Of a DNA stretch of 64,000 nucleotides, positions 1 to 9,057 are shown in pieces. The position numbers and the translations under genes are program-made. The stretch is from assembly GCF_003996855.1 (NCBI RefSeq), contig NZ_NRQY01000001.1, positions 1,030,881-1,094,880 of the forward strand. The letters run 5' to 3'. The DNA is from Morganella morganii (GTDB lineage Bacteria > Pseudomonadota > Gammaproteobacteria > Enterobacterales > Enterobacteriaceae). Below the pieces are notes generated by a model. It was not told the origin of the DNA. It saw nothing but the letters and a program-made list of their open reading frames with translations, and did no database searches. How positions within the stretch are numbered: the stretch's first letter is position 1; every line of letters begins with the position of its first letter.

Positions 1-25
1 CATAAGGCGGCTAAATTCCATTTTT

Positions 26-1129
26 TCATAAAAAAGCCCTCGGTAACTGATGATATTTTCCGTAAGAAGAACTGAAATAACCACCACATTCATCCATTTT
101 CCGGCATCCGTTACACGCCGGAGGATAGTAATTTTTCCAGTCTGAAATAGATTGTACACTATAAGGCCACAGTGTTTCCGGTATATGGCACAGAGGATAG
201 TTAAATAATACTATTGGTAATTGACATCTTTCGGCCGTTTTTACCGCAACTGACAAGTCGTCCTTATAAATCTCTGGTTCTTTATACAGTTGTTCCCAAT
301 TTTTTCGTGCCCATCCCTGAGGTTCAAGGTTCATTACAGATATTTGATTTATATTTGAAAAAACCCGGCCAGCCATTTCTGTTACTGCACTTAAATCCCG
401 GTAGTTCATAGTCACCGGAATAAATCTTAATTCAATATTAATCCCTGAATTTCCGGCATTAATCATTCCGCTGACTGTCTCCCGGAAAGAACCGGAGCTT
501 CCCGTTATTTTATCGTGCCTTTCTGCTGATGCTGAATAAAGCGGGATACCAAATGATACTGACATACCATCCAGAACCGCTGCAATTTTTTTTGTAAAAT
601 CAAAGTTGCCGAATGCTCTGCCGTTCGTAAGAATATGCAGCGGGGTATCCGGGCTATAGTCTTTGATATGTTGTAAGAACTGAATAAACTGCTCACCATA
701 CAGTAATGGCTCTCCGCCACTGATACCGATTAATTTTTTTGATTTAAATGCGATTATTGCCTTTGCTGCGACATTTAACAGCCAGTCATCATTATCTTTT
801 TTGGGTGGCTGAGAACAAAAAAGACAGAGATTATTACAACGTTCTGTTACCAACAGGGTATTATGATTTGCTTTCCCTGAGAGAATTATCCGCATTTTTT
901 TGTTATTGACAGATACAATGTCGCCATTTTCGATACTATCATACAAAACAGGATCAATAATGCAGTATGCCGCTCCTGCCATATCACAAGGTTCATCCGG
1001 ACTATCTGAAACAATAATATTGTCAAAGTAAAATTCAGGTGAAGATAGTTTGTTTTTATAGAGCTGATAGTAACCGGAAGGAATGTTATCCGCTGACTCA
1101 AATGTATCCTTTCTTTTTACTTCACACAT
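26..1129 (-). CDS. hxsC: His-Xaa-Ser system radical SAM maturase HxsC
   Basis: A 367-residue radical SAM protein. The iron-sulfur motif is CX3CX2C at Cys98, Cys102 and Cys105 (ERCNNLCLFC), followed by SQPP, a sequence I associate with HxsC. A GGEP SAM-binding motif lies near residue 138. The C-terminus has a Cys cluster (ACNGCRKMDECGG) like an auxiliary-cluster site. The enzyme is expected to modify a peptide rich in His-Xaa-Ser repeats in the cytoplasm; the product of such systems is unknown. Its start overlaps the end of hxsB by 8 bases, so the two are probably translationally coupled. The gene is AT-rich compared with the conserved blocks. A possible ATG of a further minus-strand gene lies at positions 3-1, at the window edge. 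Confidence 0.88.
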   Translation of the reverse strand: MCEVKRKDTFESADNIPSGYYQLYKNKLSSPEFYFDNIIVSDSPDEPCDMAGAAYCIIDPVLYDSIENGDIVSVNNKKMRIILSGKANHNTLLVTERCNNLCLFCSQPPKKDNDDWLLNVAAKAIIAFKSKKLIGISGGEPLLYGEQFIQFLQHIKDYSPDTPLHILTNGRAFGNFDFTKKIAAVLDGMSVSFGIPLYSASAERHDKITGSSGSFRETVSGMINAGNSGINIELRFIPVTMNYRDLSAVTEMAGRVFSNINQISVMNLEPQGWARKNWEQLYKEPEIYKDDLSVAVKTAERCQLPIVLFNYPLCHIPETLWPYSVQSISDWKNYYPPACNGCRKMDECGGYFSSSYGKYHQLPRAFL

Positions 1130-2507
1130 AAGACCACCCTTTCAGCAATTTTGCTTCATATGAATCCTGAGTCATTCCGGATATCAGCAGGTCAAACATT
1201 CCTTTATGATAACGACAAAAACGGGATAAACTTTTGTTACCTACCGGCTCACCAAATAAACTGATATTCTGACAAGGATCCACACCACAAAATGGCTGAT
1301 ATGCACAGGTCTCACATCCTGCCTGTACCATATTAAACGAGTTACTTAACAGATGAGGATAGATGGCATTAGCCCGGAATGAGAGATCATTAATACTACC
1401 TATTGAAAAATCGATTTCCGGATAAACCTTTTGCAGCATTCTGCTTTCATCACTGCCATACAGTTTACCATCATAGTTAAACAGTAAGCTGTTAAATACT
1501 AATCCACTCGGTGACTTCAAATCTGCATAACCGCAAAATAAGGGATTATACAAGCGCTTGATATGAATAGCTGCCGAATGCTCGGTAAACTTAATCCCTG
1601 ATTGATTACAGTCAACGATAATATCCAGTAATTTTCTGTAAAAAATAAGATATTCGGCCATTGAATATTCATCTTTCTTTTCTGCAAATCCATAAGGACT
1701 GACCGGCCGGATGAATAAATCATAAATACCCAGTTCTTTATGTGCATCCAGAATAGCTTCCGGCTGAGATATTAATGCTCTTGTAACTGTAGTTATTGTC
1801 GCAACTTTATCTTTTCCTATACTATCCTGAAGTTTCTTTATATTGCTCACAGCAAGTACATATGAGTTTCCTGATGGAAGTATCCTGTTTCTGTTATGTA
1901 CTAGCTCATTTCCATCCAGTGAAACTGAATAATAAACCTGCTTATTAACAGACCAACTTACCACTTCATCATTGAGTAATGATAAGCTTGTTGCAATAAT
2001 GAGTTCAAAATTATTTTCACCCAACTGTGATGATGCTTCCTGATATATTTTCTCTATTAAATCAAAGCGCAGCAGGGGTTCTCCCCCTTGTATTTCAATT
2101 TTATAGGGTGCCGACGATAATTTTTTTATTAATGATATTATAACCGGAATATACTCTTCTTTCAGATCCATATTTTTTGCACTTAATGATGCTCTGCTGA
2201 CCTAGCAATATTTACAGGTATGGTCACATCGCAGTGTCGGGACTATCATAAAAATAGGTGCAAACTTCATTTCTGCGGACATTTTTTTTCCCAATGCCGC
2301 AGCAAGTACTTTTTCTGCCGTAACGAGGTCATCACTAATAAAAAATTTTTCTTCCAGACTTCGATTTATATCACTGTTTTTTGTTTTACCGTGATCAATA
2401 AGCTCATTCAGTGAGCTCTCATCAATGACTGATGAAAAGCCTGCTAAGTTACTGATAAAAAATTGATGATCACTAATGCGATTAAAATTAAACGGCAAAA
2501 GATTCAC
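1122..2507 (-). pseudogene. hxsB: hxsB, radical SAM maturase interrupted by an in-frame amber codon
   Basis: The His-Xaa-Ser radical SAM maturase HxsB, about 460 residues if read through. The N-terminal part (101 residues, start LLPFNFNR) ends at the iron-sulfur motif CX3CX2C (Cys94, Cys98, Cys101). A TAG at 2204-2202 then stops translation. The same frame continues without a shift: VSRASLSAKN, then GGEPLLRF (SAM binding) and a C-terminal cluster with CETCAYQPFCGVDPC, ending with TGA at 1122. The TAG stands where the family motif C-x-x-C is usually followed by Gln, so CAG to TAG is the simplest change. Neither half would work alone: the first lacks SAM binding, the second lacks the cluster cysteines. 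Readthrough or suppression could restore it. The start overlaps hxsD by 4 bases (ATGA). Confidence 0.85.
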
Positions 2508-2788
2508 TTTGATAACCTCGCATCAATACTTACTAATACCTTATTTATGATTGATTCTCTTATCAGTTTTGTTTGCCGCTCTGCCTTCTCACGTAATAAA
2601 TAATCATTAAGCAATCGCTCAAATGTAAAAACCAACTCATCGTTACTATTTTTTAGTGTGACTTCAAAAAAACTGTCATTCTCTTTAAGATGCCACTCTG
2701 ATTCTGAAGAAATCCAATATAATGATTGTCTTATGACAGATTCAGCGTATTTTTTCTTATCCAGCATCATTATTTTCATCATAATCAT
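2504..2788 (-). CDS. hxsD: His-Xaa-Ser system protein HxsD
   Basis: A small protein of about 94 residues. The pattern LDKKKYAESVIRQSLYW, then FERLLNDYLLRE and a C-terminal helix with IRESIINKV, matches HxsD, an accessory protein of Hxs operons with no known activity. It is the first gene of hxsD-hxsB-hxsC and ends in an ATGA overlap with hxsB. The start is uncertain: several ATGs cluster at 2788-2765, and an AGGGA sequence lies a little upstream. I chose the first ATG of that cluster. The longer open frame to 2863 adds a hydrophobic stretch unlike the family. The precursor gene hxsA, often next to hxsD, is not found upstream. Confidence 0.72.
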   Translation of the reverse strand: MIMMKIMMLDKKKYAESVIRQSLYWISSESEWHLKENDSFFEVTLKNSNDELVFTFERLLNDYLLREKAERQTKLIRESIINKVLVSIDARLSK

Positions 2789-3066
2789 CCATACAATATT
2801 TTCCCTGAATATATCGTATGAAGATAAATTTCTCAAATATTGAAAATAAAACAGAACACACACTACCGGAAGGCATTTATATAAAAACCCAGCTTTGTCG
2901 GAAAATGCTCACGCCAGAAATACAATAACTATATGTTATTATCTCATCAAAATAAAAATCTTATTATTTAACAATGCCAGATTAATCATCTGTAATAAAT
3001 TTTTACTCTGATGTGACAGTTAAAATCAGGTCGGTAAACAATGATGAGTAAATTGATTTCTGCATT

Positions 3067-3102
3067 ATATTATTCCGGCGGGGTATATATCCGGAATAAT
3101 AT
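3067..3102 (-). terminator. hairpin after ycgN
   Basis: A perfect 12-bp inverted repeat (ATATTATTCCGG / CCGGAATAATAT) with a 12-base loop, starting 11 bases past the ycgN stop. There is no strong U tract on the minus strand, so it may be a weak terminator or a 3'-end stabiliser. It marks the boundary between the conserved ycg block and the AT-rich hxs island. Confidence 0.5.
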
Positions 3103-3113
3103 TACATCCGTAG

Positions 3114-3560
3114 TTAAAACCCACCCTCGGGCTTATTCAGAATATGGTCTTCCCAGTTCTGTACCACACTTTCTGTGACCGCAATATGACGGACGGTAAT
3201 GCCTTTCTGGTGCATCAGGGATTTGGAGCCGCTGATTAACGGGTGCCAGGGCAATAATGGTTTACCTTCCATGACCAGACGATAAGCGCAGGTCATCGGC
3301 AGCCAGGCGTCAAATGTCGGCAGGTTTTCCCGCGTCAGTTTGATGCAGTCCGGCTCATAACGGAAACGGTCTTCATAATGACGGCACTGACAGCTTTTAA
3401 TATCCAGCTGGTTGCAGGCCACATCGGTGAAATAAATTTCATCGGTGTCTGCGTCCATCAGTTTCTGCAAACAGCATTGCCCGCAGCCATCACACAGTGA
3501 TTCCCACTCTTCGTCACTCATTTCATCGAGGGTTTTCACCGTCCAGAATGGTTGAGACAT
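3114..3560 (-). CDS. ycgN: YcgN-family cysteine-cluster protein (UPF0260)
   Basis: A 148-residue protein of the UPF0260 family, the usual length. It has many conserved cysteines: Cys23, Cys26, Cys29 and Cys30 (CDGCGQCC), then Cys49, Cys57, Cys59, Cys72 and Cys91. This layout resembles the zinc or iron-sulfur binding CxxCxxCC family, but the function is not established. It is the last gene of a minus-strand group ycgL - lytic transglycosylase - ycgM - ycgN. Apart from the inserted transglycosylase, the group matches E. coli gene order beside minCDE. Confidence 0.9.
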   Translation of the reverse strand: MSQPFWTVKTLDEMSDEEWESLCDGCGQCCLQKLMDADTDEIYFTDVACNQLDIKSCQCRHYEDRFRYEPDCIKLTRENLPTFDAWLPMTCAYRLVMEGKPLLPWHPLISGSKSLMHQKGITVRHIAVTESVVQNWEDHILNKPEGGF

Positions 3561-3594
3561 ATTCTTTTTTCCTTTAACTTCGTGGCTGACCGTT

Positions 3595-4251
3595 TCAGAT
3601 AATCCGTGTGGTCAGCGTGTGATCATTTACCGAAATTTTCAGCATATCGCCCGATACCAGCGGCCCGACACCGTCCGGTGTGCCGGTCAGAATAATATCT
3701 CCCGGACGCAGCGTGAAATAGCGGGACATATAGCTAATCAGCGGTATCACCGGCGTCAGCATTTCGCGGGTATTCCCCTGCTGGCGCAATTCATTATTAA
3801 CAGTCAGGCTCAGAGTGACATTCTGCGGATCAGGAAATTCATTGACCGGAATAAAGCCGGACACCGGTGCCGAGCCGTCAAATGCCTTACTTTTTTCCCA
3901 CGGCTGCCCTGCCGCCTTTAATTTCATCTGCACATCACGCAGCGTTAAATCCAGCGCGACGCCAAACCCGGCAATAGCACGGGCGCAGCGATCTTCATTA
4001 GCCTGTTTCAGTGGCGCACCGATCAGAACGGCCAGTTCGGTTTCATGATGTACTTCGCCGAACTCTTTCGGGATAGCAACCGGCTGACGCAGGTCGCACA
4101 GTGCCGTTTCAGGTTTAATAAAAAGAAGGGGTTCTGCGGATGCCTGTGATTTCATCTCCGCAACATGTTTTGCATAATTCAGCCCAACACATACCACTTT
4201 CCCGACCGGAAAGTCGAGGAGAGCGCCCTGCCAGTCACGATGCTGATACAT
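3595..4251 (-). CDS. ycgM: fumarylacetoacetate hydrolase family protein YcgM
   Basis: A 218-residue protein of the fumarylacetoacetate hydrolase superfamily, one residue from the E. coli YcgM length. Metal ligands are visible at Glu70 and Glu72 ([11 protein letters not shown]) and Asp101 (ALDLTLRD). The closing motif GTPDGVGPL is present. Members hydrolyse or decarboxylate small beta-keto acids using Mg2+ or Mn2+; the E. coli and human relatives are described as acylpyruvate hydrolase or oxaloacetate decarboxylase. The exact substrate here is inferred only. The gene lies 34 bases upstream of ycgN and is probably co-transcribed. Confidence 0.9.
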   Translation of the reverse strand: MYQHRDWQGALLDFPVGKVVCVGLNYAKHVAEMKSQASAEPLLFIKPETALCDLRQPVAIPKEFGEVHHETELAVLIGAPLKQANEDRCARAIAGFGVALDLTLRDVQMKLKAAGQPWEKSKAFDGSAPVSGFIPVNEFPDPQNVTLSLTVNNELRQQGNTREMLTPVIPLISYMSRYFTLRPGDIILTGTPDGVGPLVSGDMLKISVNDHTLTTRII

Positions 4252-4285
4252 AGTCTTACCCCTTTAATTTATTATTCTGATGACA

Positions 4286-5380
4286 TCAGCGGATTTCCGC
4301 CCCGACATTATCGGCCATCAGCGAAACGCTGAGTGCAAAGAAGTACGAGCGGTTCCAGTGCATGATGGTAATAAAGTTCTGTGTGACCAGATACACCCGC
4401 CCCTGCTTATCTTCCGGTACGACTAACCACAGCGGGGTAGTTTCCGGCAGATTAGCCTGCACCGGGAGTGTCACGCCCAGTGCCTTCCACTGCGCCAGTG
4501 TTTTGCTCTGACTTTTCTTTGTTCCTTCAATGCTGCGGTCAAACCCCGCCGGAACAGAGACTTCATATCCCCACGGCAGCCCTTTTATCCAGCCTTCTGT
4601 GGCCAGATAATTAGCGGTGGAGGCAAATACATCCGCTTTGTTATTCCAGATATCGACCATACCGTCACCGTCACCATCCACCGCGTAAGTCAGATAGCTG
4701 GACGGCATAAACTGGTTCTGCCCCATGGCGCCGGCCCAGGAGCCTTTCAGCTGCTGATCTGCCGGGATATGACCCTGGTCGATAATCTGTAGTGCCGCGA
4801 TAAACTGCTTAACAAACATCTCTTCACGGCGACCCTCAAATGCCAGGGTTGCCAGAGCGGAAATCACATCTTCTTTACCCTGATAACGGCCGAAACCGCT
4901 TTCCAGCCCCCACAGGGAGACAATATATTCCTGTGGTACGCCGTAACGCTGACTGATACCGGATAACAGCACCGCATTGGCATCATGCTGTTTTACCGCC
5001 GCGCTGACAGCGCCGCGGGTCACACGGCGGGACAGATAATCATCCAGCGTGACTTTTTTCTCCGGCTGATTTTTATCAGACGTTATAACACGTTCGATAA
5101 AATGAAAATTCTCAAAAGCACGGGTCAGTGTGGATTCTTTTATACCTTCCTGACGCGCCATCACTTTCAGTTGTTCAGCATAGGCCGGAAATTGTTCTGC
5201 TGTCCGTGAGTCAGCCGGAAACGCCTGCTGTAAATCTGCCACAGACAGGCGTGCCGCAGCTGTCTGCTGTGCAGCAGGCGCTCCGGCCAGTAATTTTGCC
5301 GGTGATACCGGAGTCTGGGATGCACTGCATGCCGTCAGCGATGCCGTAATAATCACGGCGCTTAATAATGTCAGGCGCAT
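4286..5380 (-). CDS. lytic murein transglycosylase, MltB-type lipoprotein
   Basis: A 364-residue cell-wall enzyme of the MltB/SltB1 family. It cleaves the glycan strands of peptidoglycan between MurNAc and GlcNAc, forming 1,6-anhydro-MurNAc. The N-terminus is a lipoprotein signal peptide with lipobox LTAC (Cys18), so it should sit on a periplasmic membrane face. The catalytic Glu is Glu160 in LWGLESGFG. The family motif GAMGQNQFMPSSY spans about residues 217-229 and is followed by an acidic DGDGDG segment. It sits between ycgL and ycgM, a place where E. coli has no such gene. I do not assign a gene symbol because several paralogues exist. Confidence 0.88.
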   Translation of the reverse strand: MRLTLLSAVIITASLTACSASQTPVSPAKLLAGAPAAQQTAAARLSVADLQQAFPADSRTAEQFPAYAEQLKVMARQEGIKESTLTRAFENFHFIERVITSDKNQPEKKVTLDDYLSRRVTRGAVSAAVKQHDANAVLLSGISQRYGVPQEYIVSLWGLESGFGRYQGKEDVISALATLAFEGRREEMFVKQFIAALQIIDQGHIPADQQLKGSWAGAMGQNQFMPSSYLTYAVDGDGDGMVDIWNNKADVFASTANYLATEGWIKGLPWGYEVSVPAGFDRSIEGTKKSQSKTLAQWKALGVTLPVQANLPETTPLWLVVPEDKQGRVYLVTQNFITIMHWNRSYFFALSVSLMADNVGAEIR

Positions 5381-5417
5381 TGAGATATCCTTTCTGTTTA
5401 TTCCGCAGGGATTATTA

Positions 5418-5702
5418 TTAGGATTTATCCTGAATATTCAGTGTATCCCGGTATTCTGATAACAGGTCTTCCACCGGCGGCGGGAACTGCAGATAATAAC
5501 CGGCACCGGTCAGTTCCTGTTTAACTTTTTCAATATCTGCATTGGCCAGTTTATCGCGGTTTGCAAGGTTGATCAGCATGCTGAAGGCAGGCTTGCCGAA
5601 ACTGTTCAGCAACGCTTCCGGAACACGGGAAAAATCATCTTTCTTTTCGATGAACAAATAGGTTTGATCGCGGTTCGGACTTCTGTAAATTGCACACAAC
5701 AT
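5418..5702 (-). CDS. ycgL: YcgL domain protein
   Basis: A protein of 94 residues from the ATG at 5702, which has GGGA in a fair ribosome-site position. The frame is open to 5750, but those extra residues do not resemble the family. The body [17 protein letters not shown], then [10 protein letters not shown] and the motif [13 protein letters not shown], is typical of YcgL. The fold is known from structural genomics but the function is not established. It is divergent from minCDE and leads the ycgL-ycgN group, as in E. coli. Confidence 0.88.
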   Translation of the reverse strand: MLCAIYRSPNRDQTYLFIEKKDDFSRVPEALLNSFGKPAFSMLINLANRDKLANADIEKVKQELTGAGYYLQFPPPVEDLLSEYRDTLNIQDKS

Positions 5703-5861
5703 TGGAATTATCCCGTTTAAATCAAATCGTGACTTGCCAGTAAATGACACTAACTATAACATGCTATTGTTTTTGATAATATCGTTACCCGGCATTGCGT
5801 TACTGCAATGCAATTTATATATGGCTGAATACCGGGCCGCTAATTACACTGAGTCGGACAG

Positions 5862-6578
5862 ATGTCACCATCGCCAATTGATCTTAAAGGCAGTAACTTC
5901 ACACTTTCGGTTCTTCATCTGAATAATGAGGATCCTCAGATTATTGAACAGGCTGTGCGCGAAAAAGTCAGCCAGGCGCCTGCTTTTTTTCAAAATGCCC
6001 CTGTTGTGCTGAATGTCAGCCAGATTTCATCCGGCACGAACCTGAAAATTATCTGCCGTGCCGTCACCGACGCCGGTTTGCGGATTGTCGGAATCAGCGG
6101 TTGTCAGAATGATAAAATGCGCAAAGCAGCAACCCGCAGCGGGTTCCCCCTGCTCAATGAGGGCAAAAGTGCCCGGATTGCTGAACCGGAAATACCGGAA
6201 CCTGAAACCACGGCAGTGTCATCCCCTGCCGCCGCAGATTCCGCCTGCCGGAAGACCCGGCTGATTAATGTGCCGGTCCGTTCCGGTCAGCGCATTTATG
6301 CCCCGAACAGTGATCTTATTGTGACCGCCAATGTCAGTGCGGGCGCTGAACTCATTGCGGACGGCAATATTCATATTTACGGGCTGATGCGCGGACGCGT
6401 GTTAGCCGGCGCGGCAGGTGATACCGAAAGTCAGATTTTCTGCACCCACCTGCATGCGGAACTGATTTCTATCGCCGGACAATATTGGCTGAGTGATCAA
6501 ATTCCGGGCGAGTTTTCCGGAAAAGCGGCCAAACTCAGTCTGGTTAATAATGAACTCACTATCAACAATCTAATATAG
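5862..6578 (+). CDS. minC: septum site-determining protein MinC
   Basis: A 238-residue inhibitor of FtsZ polymerisation. With MinD it keeps division septa away from the cell poles. The N-terminal domain (about 1-105) is the FtsZ-antagonist part. A Pro/Glu-rich linker follows (about 107-128). The C-terminal beta-helix starts near the motif [14 protein letters not shown], which binds MinD and mediates dimerisation. It is first in minCDE, 22 bases before minD. It ends with a normal TAG stop, which shows that TAG is read as stop in this genome. Confidence 0.97.
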   Translation: MSPSPIDLKGSNFTLSVLHLNNEDPQIIEQAVREKVSQAPAFFQNAPVVLNVSQISSGTNLKIICRAVTDAGLRIVGISGCQNDKMRKAATRSGFPLLNEGKSARIAEPEIPEPETTAVSSPAAADSACRKTRLINVPVRSGQRIYAPNSDLIVTANVSAGAELIADGNIHIYGLMRGRVLAGAAGDTESQIFCTHLHAELISIAGQYWLSDQIPGEFSGKAAKLSLVNNELTINNLI

Positions 6579-6600
6579 ACCTTTAACAAGGAATAATTCC

Positions 6601-7413
6601 ATGGCACGCATTTTAGTTGTTACTTCAGGTAAAGGTGGCGTAGGCAAAACCACTTCCAGCGCGGCCATAGCGACCGGTCTTGCCCAGAAAGGAAAGAAAA
6701 CCGTTGTGATCGATTTTGATATCGGTCTGCGTAACCTTGACTTAATCATGGGGTGTGAGCGTCGCGTCGTGTATGACTTCGTGAACGTTATTCAGGGCGA
6801 TGCCACACTGAATCAGGCACTTATCAAAGATAAGCGGACTGATAATTTATTTATCCTGCCTGCGTCGCAGACCCGCGATAAAGATGCACTGACCCGCGAA
6901 GGTGTGGAAAAAGTACTGAATGAGTTAGGTGAGATGGACTTTGATTTCATCCTCTGCGACTCCCCAGCAGGGATTGAGAGCGGCGCACTGATGGCGCTCT
7001 ATTTTGCTGATGAGGCGATCATTACCACGAACCCTGAAGTTTCATCTGTCCGCGACTCTGACCGTATTCTCGGGATACTGTCATCCAAATCCCGCCGTGC
7101 GGAACAGGGAAAAGAGCCGATTAAAGAGCATCTGCTGCTTACCCGTTACAACCCGGGCCGTGTCAGCCGTGGTGATATGCTGAGTATGGAAGATGTGCTG
7201 GAAATCCTATGCATCCCGCTTATCGGTGTGATTCCGGAAGATCAGTCTGTCCTGCGTTCATCCAACCAGGGTGAGCCGGTGATTCTGGATCAGGAGTCTG
7301 ACGCCGGTAAGGCGTATGACGATACCGTTGCCCGTATTCTGGGTGAAGATCGTCCTTTCCGTTTTATTGAGGAAGAGAAAAAAGGTTTCTTAAAACGCTT
7401 ATTCGGGGGGTAA
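6601..7413 (+). CDS. minD: septum site-determining ATPase MinD
   Basis: A 270-residue membrane-associated ATPase, the same length as in E. coli. It has the deviant Walker A motif KGGVGKT (residues 11-17) right at the N-terminus, the sequence VVIDFDIGLRNLD, and the C-terminal amphipathic membrane-targeting helix (EEKKGFLKRLFGG). ATP-bound MinD dimers bind the inner membrane, recruit MinC and are released by MinE, which produces pole-to-pole oscillation. It lies 3 bases upstream of minE. Confidence 0.98.
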   Translation: MARILVVTSGKGGVGKTTSSAAIATGLAQKGKKTVVIDFDIGLRNLDLIMGCERRVVYDFVNVIQGDATLNQALIKDKRTDNLFILPASQTRDKDALTREGVEKVLNELGEMDFDFILCDSPAGIESGALMALYFADEAIITTNPEVSSVRDSDRILGILSSKSRRAEQGKEPIKEHLLLTRYNPGRVSRGDMLSMEDVLEILCIPLIGVIPEDQSVLRSSNQGEPVILDQESDAGKAYDDTVARILGEDRPFRFIEEEKKGFLKRLFGG

Positions 7414-7416
7414 ACC

Positions 7417-7710
7417 ATGGCGCTGTTAGACTTCTTCCTGTCGAGAAAAAAACCGACAGCTAATATTGCAAAAGAACGTTTGCAAATCATTGTTGCAGAG
7501 CGTCGCCGCGGTGAATCTGAACCGAATTACCTTCCGGATCTGAAACGCGACTTACTGGCAGTTATCTGCAAGTATGTTCAGGTTGATCCGGAGATGCTGT
7601 CTGTCCAGTTTGAGCAGAAAGGCGATGATATTTCTGTTCTTGAACTGAACGTCACGCTGCCTGAAGGCGAGGAAGGCACGAAAAAAGACGAGACGGCGAA
7701 AAAAGAGTAA
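7417..7710 (+). CDS. minE: cell division topological specificity factor MinE
   Basis: A 97-residue activator of the MinD ATPase. The N-terminal membrane and MinD-contact helix ([21 protein letters not shown]) and the dimeric topological-specificity domain are both present. It is slightly longer than the 88-residue E. coli protein because of a charged Lys/Glu-rich tail. It is last in minCDE and is followed by a strong hairpin terminator. Confidence 0.97.
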   Translation: MALLDFFLSRKKPTANIAKERLQIIVAERRRGESEPNYLPDLKRDLLAVICKYVQVDPEMLSVQFEQKGDDISVLELNVTLPEGEEGTKKDETAKKE

Positions 7711-7724
7711 TAACTGTGACTGAT

Positions 7725-7756
7725 AATACGGCGGGTATATCCCGCCGTATTTTTTG
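7725..7756. terminator. bidirectional terminator between minE and rnd
   Basis: An 11-bp perfect stem (AATACGGCGGG / CCCGCCGTATT) with a 5-base loop and a T run on the plus strand. It sits between the convergent minE and rnd genes and can serve both. Confidence 0.85.
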
Positions 7757-7760
7757 GTAT

Positions 7761-8906
7761 TTATTCCCCGCAGACGGCTCCGTCCTCAACAGCGGCAACC
7801 ACATCTGCCAGCGCGCTTTCCAGCAACGGCTTACGCCAGCCGCTCAGCAGCTCCGGCACTTCGGTTGATGTTCTGAATCCCCACACTTTATTCAGATACT
7901 GGTTAATCTGACGGCGTGACGCCAGCAGTTCCGGGCTGAATTGCTCCGCTTCACTCAGCTCAGTAATACGCGCTTTTATCGCCTTAAAGGTTTTACGGTA
8001 TAAAGGATGATCGGACACATTTTCCACCGGTGCCGGATAATCTGTCTCATTCAGTGCCCGGCTCTCTTCCGTTAATGCCAGCAGACGTCTGCCGTGACAG
8101 CGGATTTCCTGTCCGGTCAGCCCCAGCCCGTCCAGTTCACCCAGTGACGACGGCATATAGCGGGCCACTTTCCACAGGTGTTCCTCACGAACCACAAAAT
8201 TCACGGCCATATCGCGCTGACGTGCCTGTTCCAGCCGCCATTGCGCCAGTTTCTGTAAGCAGGCCAGCTGCTGCGGGCGCAGTTGAGCGGCACCGCTGAA
8301 ATCACGATACGCTTCCGCCGGGTCAGTCTGAGAAATACGGCGCTGCGCCATCATCGCGCACTCTTCTTCTGCGGACGCCAGGTAACCGGCGGCACGGACT
8401 TTTTCTGTCAGTTTTTCTGCCAGCGGCAGCAGGTAAAATACATCTGCGGCGGCATATTCACACTGTTTTTCTGTCAGCGGACGCGCCAGCCAGTCAGTCC
8501 GGGACTCACTTTTGTCCAGGGTGACTCCGAGATAGGTTTCCACCAGCGTGGCAAACCCGCAGGAGAGCGGGTGTCCGGTGAATGCGGCCAGCACCTGGGT
8601 ATCCACCAGCGGCTGCGGCACACATCCCATGCTGTTAAAAAAGACTTCGATATCCTCACTGCCGGCATGCAGATATTTGATCATGTCCGGTGCAGTCAGT
8701 AATGTTTTCAGCGGCGTCCAGTCCGTGATCCCCAGCGGATCGACCAGCGCGAGATGCTCCCCGTCATAAAGCTGAACCAGACCGAGATGCGGATAATAGG
8801 TCCGTATCCGGACAAACTCGGTGTCCAGAGCAAGATAAGGTTTGCCTGTAACCTGCGCACAATAGGCAGCAAGGTGTGTATCGCTGGTAATCAACTGATA
8901 ATTCAA
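7761..8906 (-). CDS. rnd: ribonuclease D
   Basis: A 381-residue 3'-5' exoribonuclease that trims the 3' ends of tRNA precursors and other small RNAs. The DEDD catalytic core begins at Asp28 and Glu30 (LALDTEFVR) and includes HAGSEDIEVF and YAAADVFYLLPL. The C-terminal HRDC domains follow after about residue 210. It is the third gene from the right of the rnd-fadD-yeaY-tsaB-yoaA set, in the same order as E. coli. The start is the ATG of MNYQLITSD. Confidence 0.96.
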   Translation of the reverse strand: MNYQLITSDTHLAAYCAQVTGKPYLALDTEFVRIRTYYPHLGLVQLYDGEHLALVDPLGITDWTPLKTLLTAPDMIKYLHAGSEDIEVFFNSMGCVPQPLVDTQVLAAFTGHPLSCGFATLVETYLGVTLDKSESRTDWLARPLTEKQCEYAAADVFYLLPLAEKLTEKVRAAGYLASAEEECAMMAQRRISQTDPAEAYRDFSGAAQLRPQQLACLQKLAQWRLEQARQRDMAVNFVVREEHLWKVARYMPSSLGELDGLGLTGQEIRCHGRRLLALTEESRALNETDYPAPVENVSDHPLYRKTFKAIKARITELSEAEQFSPELLASRRQINQYLNKVWGFRTSTEVPELLSGWRKPLLESALADVVAAVEDGAVCGE

Positions 8907-9005
8907 AACAACTTCTCTTAGTCTTTGACGACGTGGTTAAGTAATATGATACAGAATAATTCAACAGATCAGGGTATTTCAATCAATAGTCATAACAGAA
9001 TCGAT

Positions 9006-9039
9006 AATAATAACGCCGGTCTTTACCGGCGTTATTATT
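9006..9039 (-). terminator. terminator after fadD
   Basis: A 15-bp perfect inverted repeat (AATAATAACGCCGGT and its complement) with a CTTT loop, just past the fadD stop and before rnd. The upper stem is GC-rich, and the minus-strand side ends in a T-rich stretch. Confidence 0.75.
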
Positions 9040-9057
9040 CTGCGGCCTGATGCGGTG

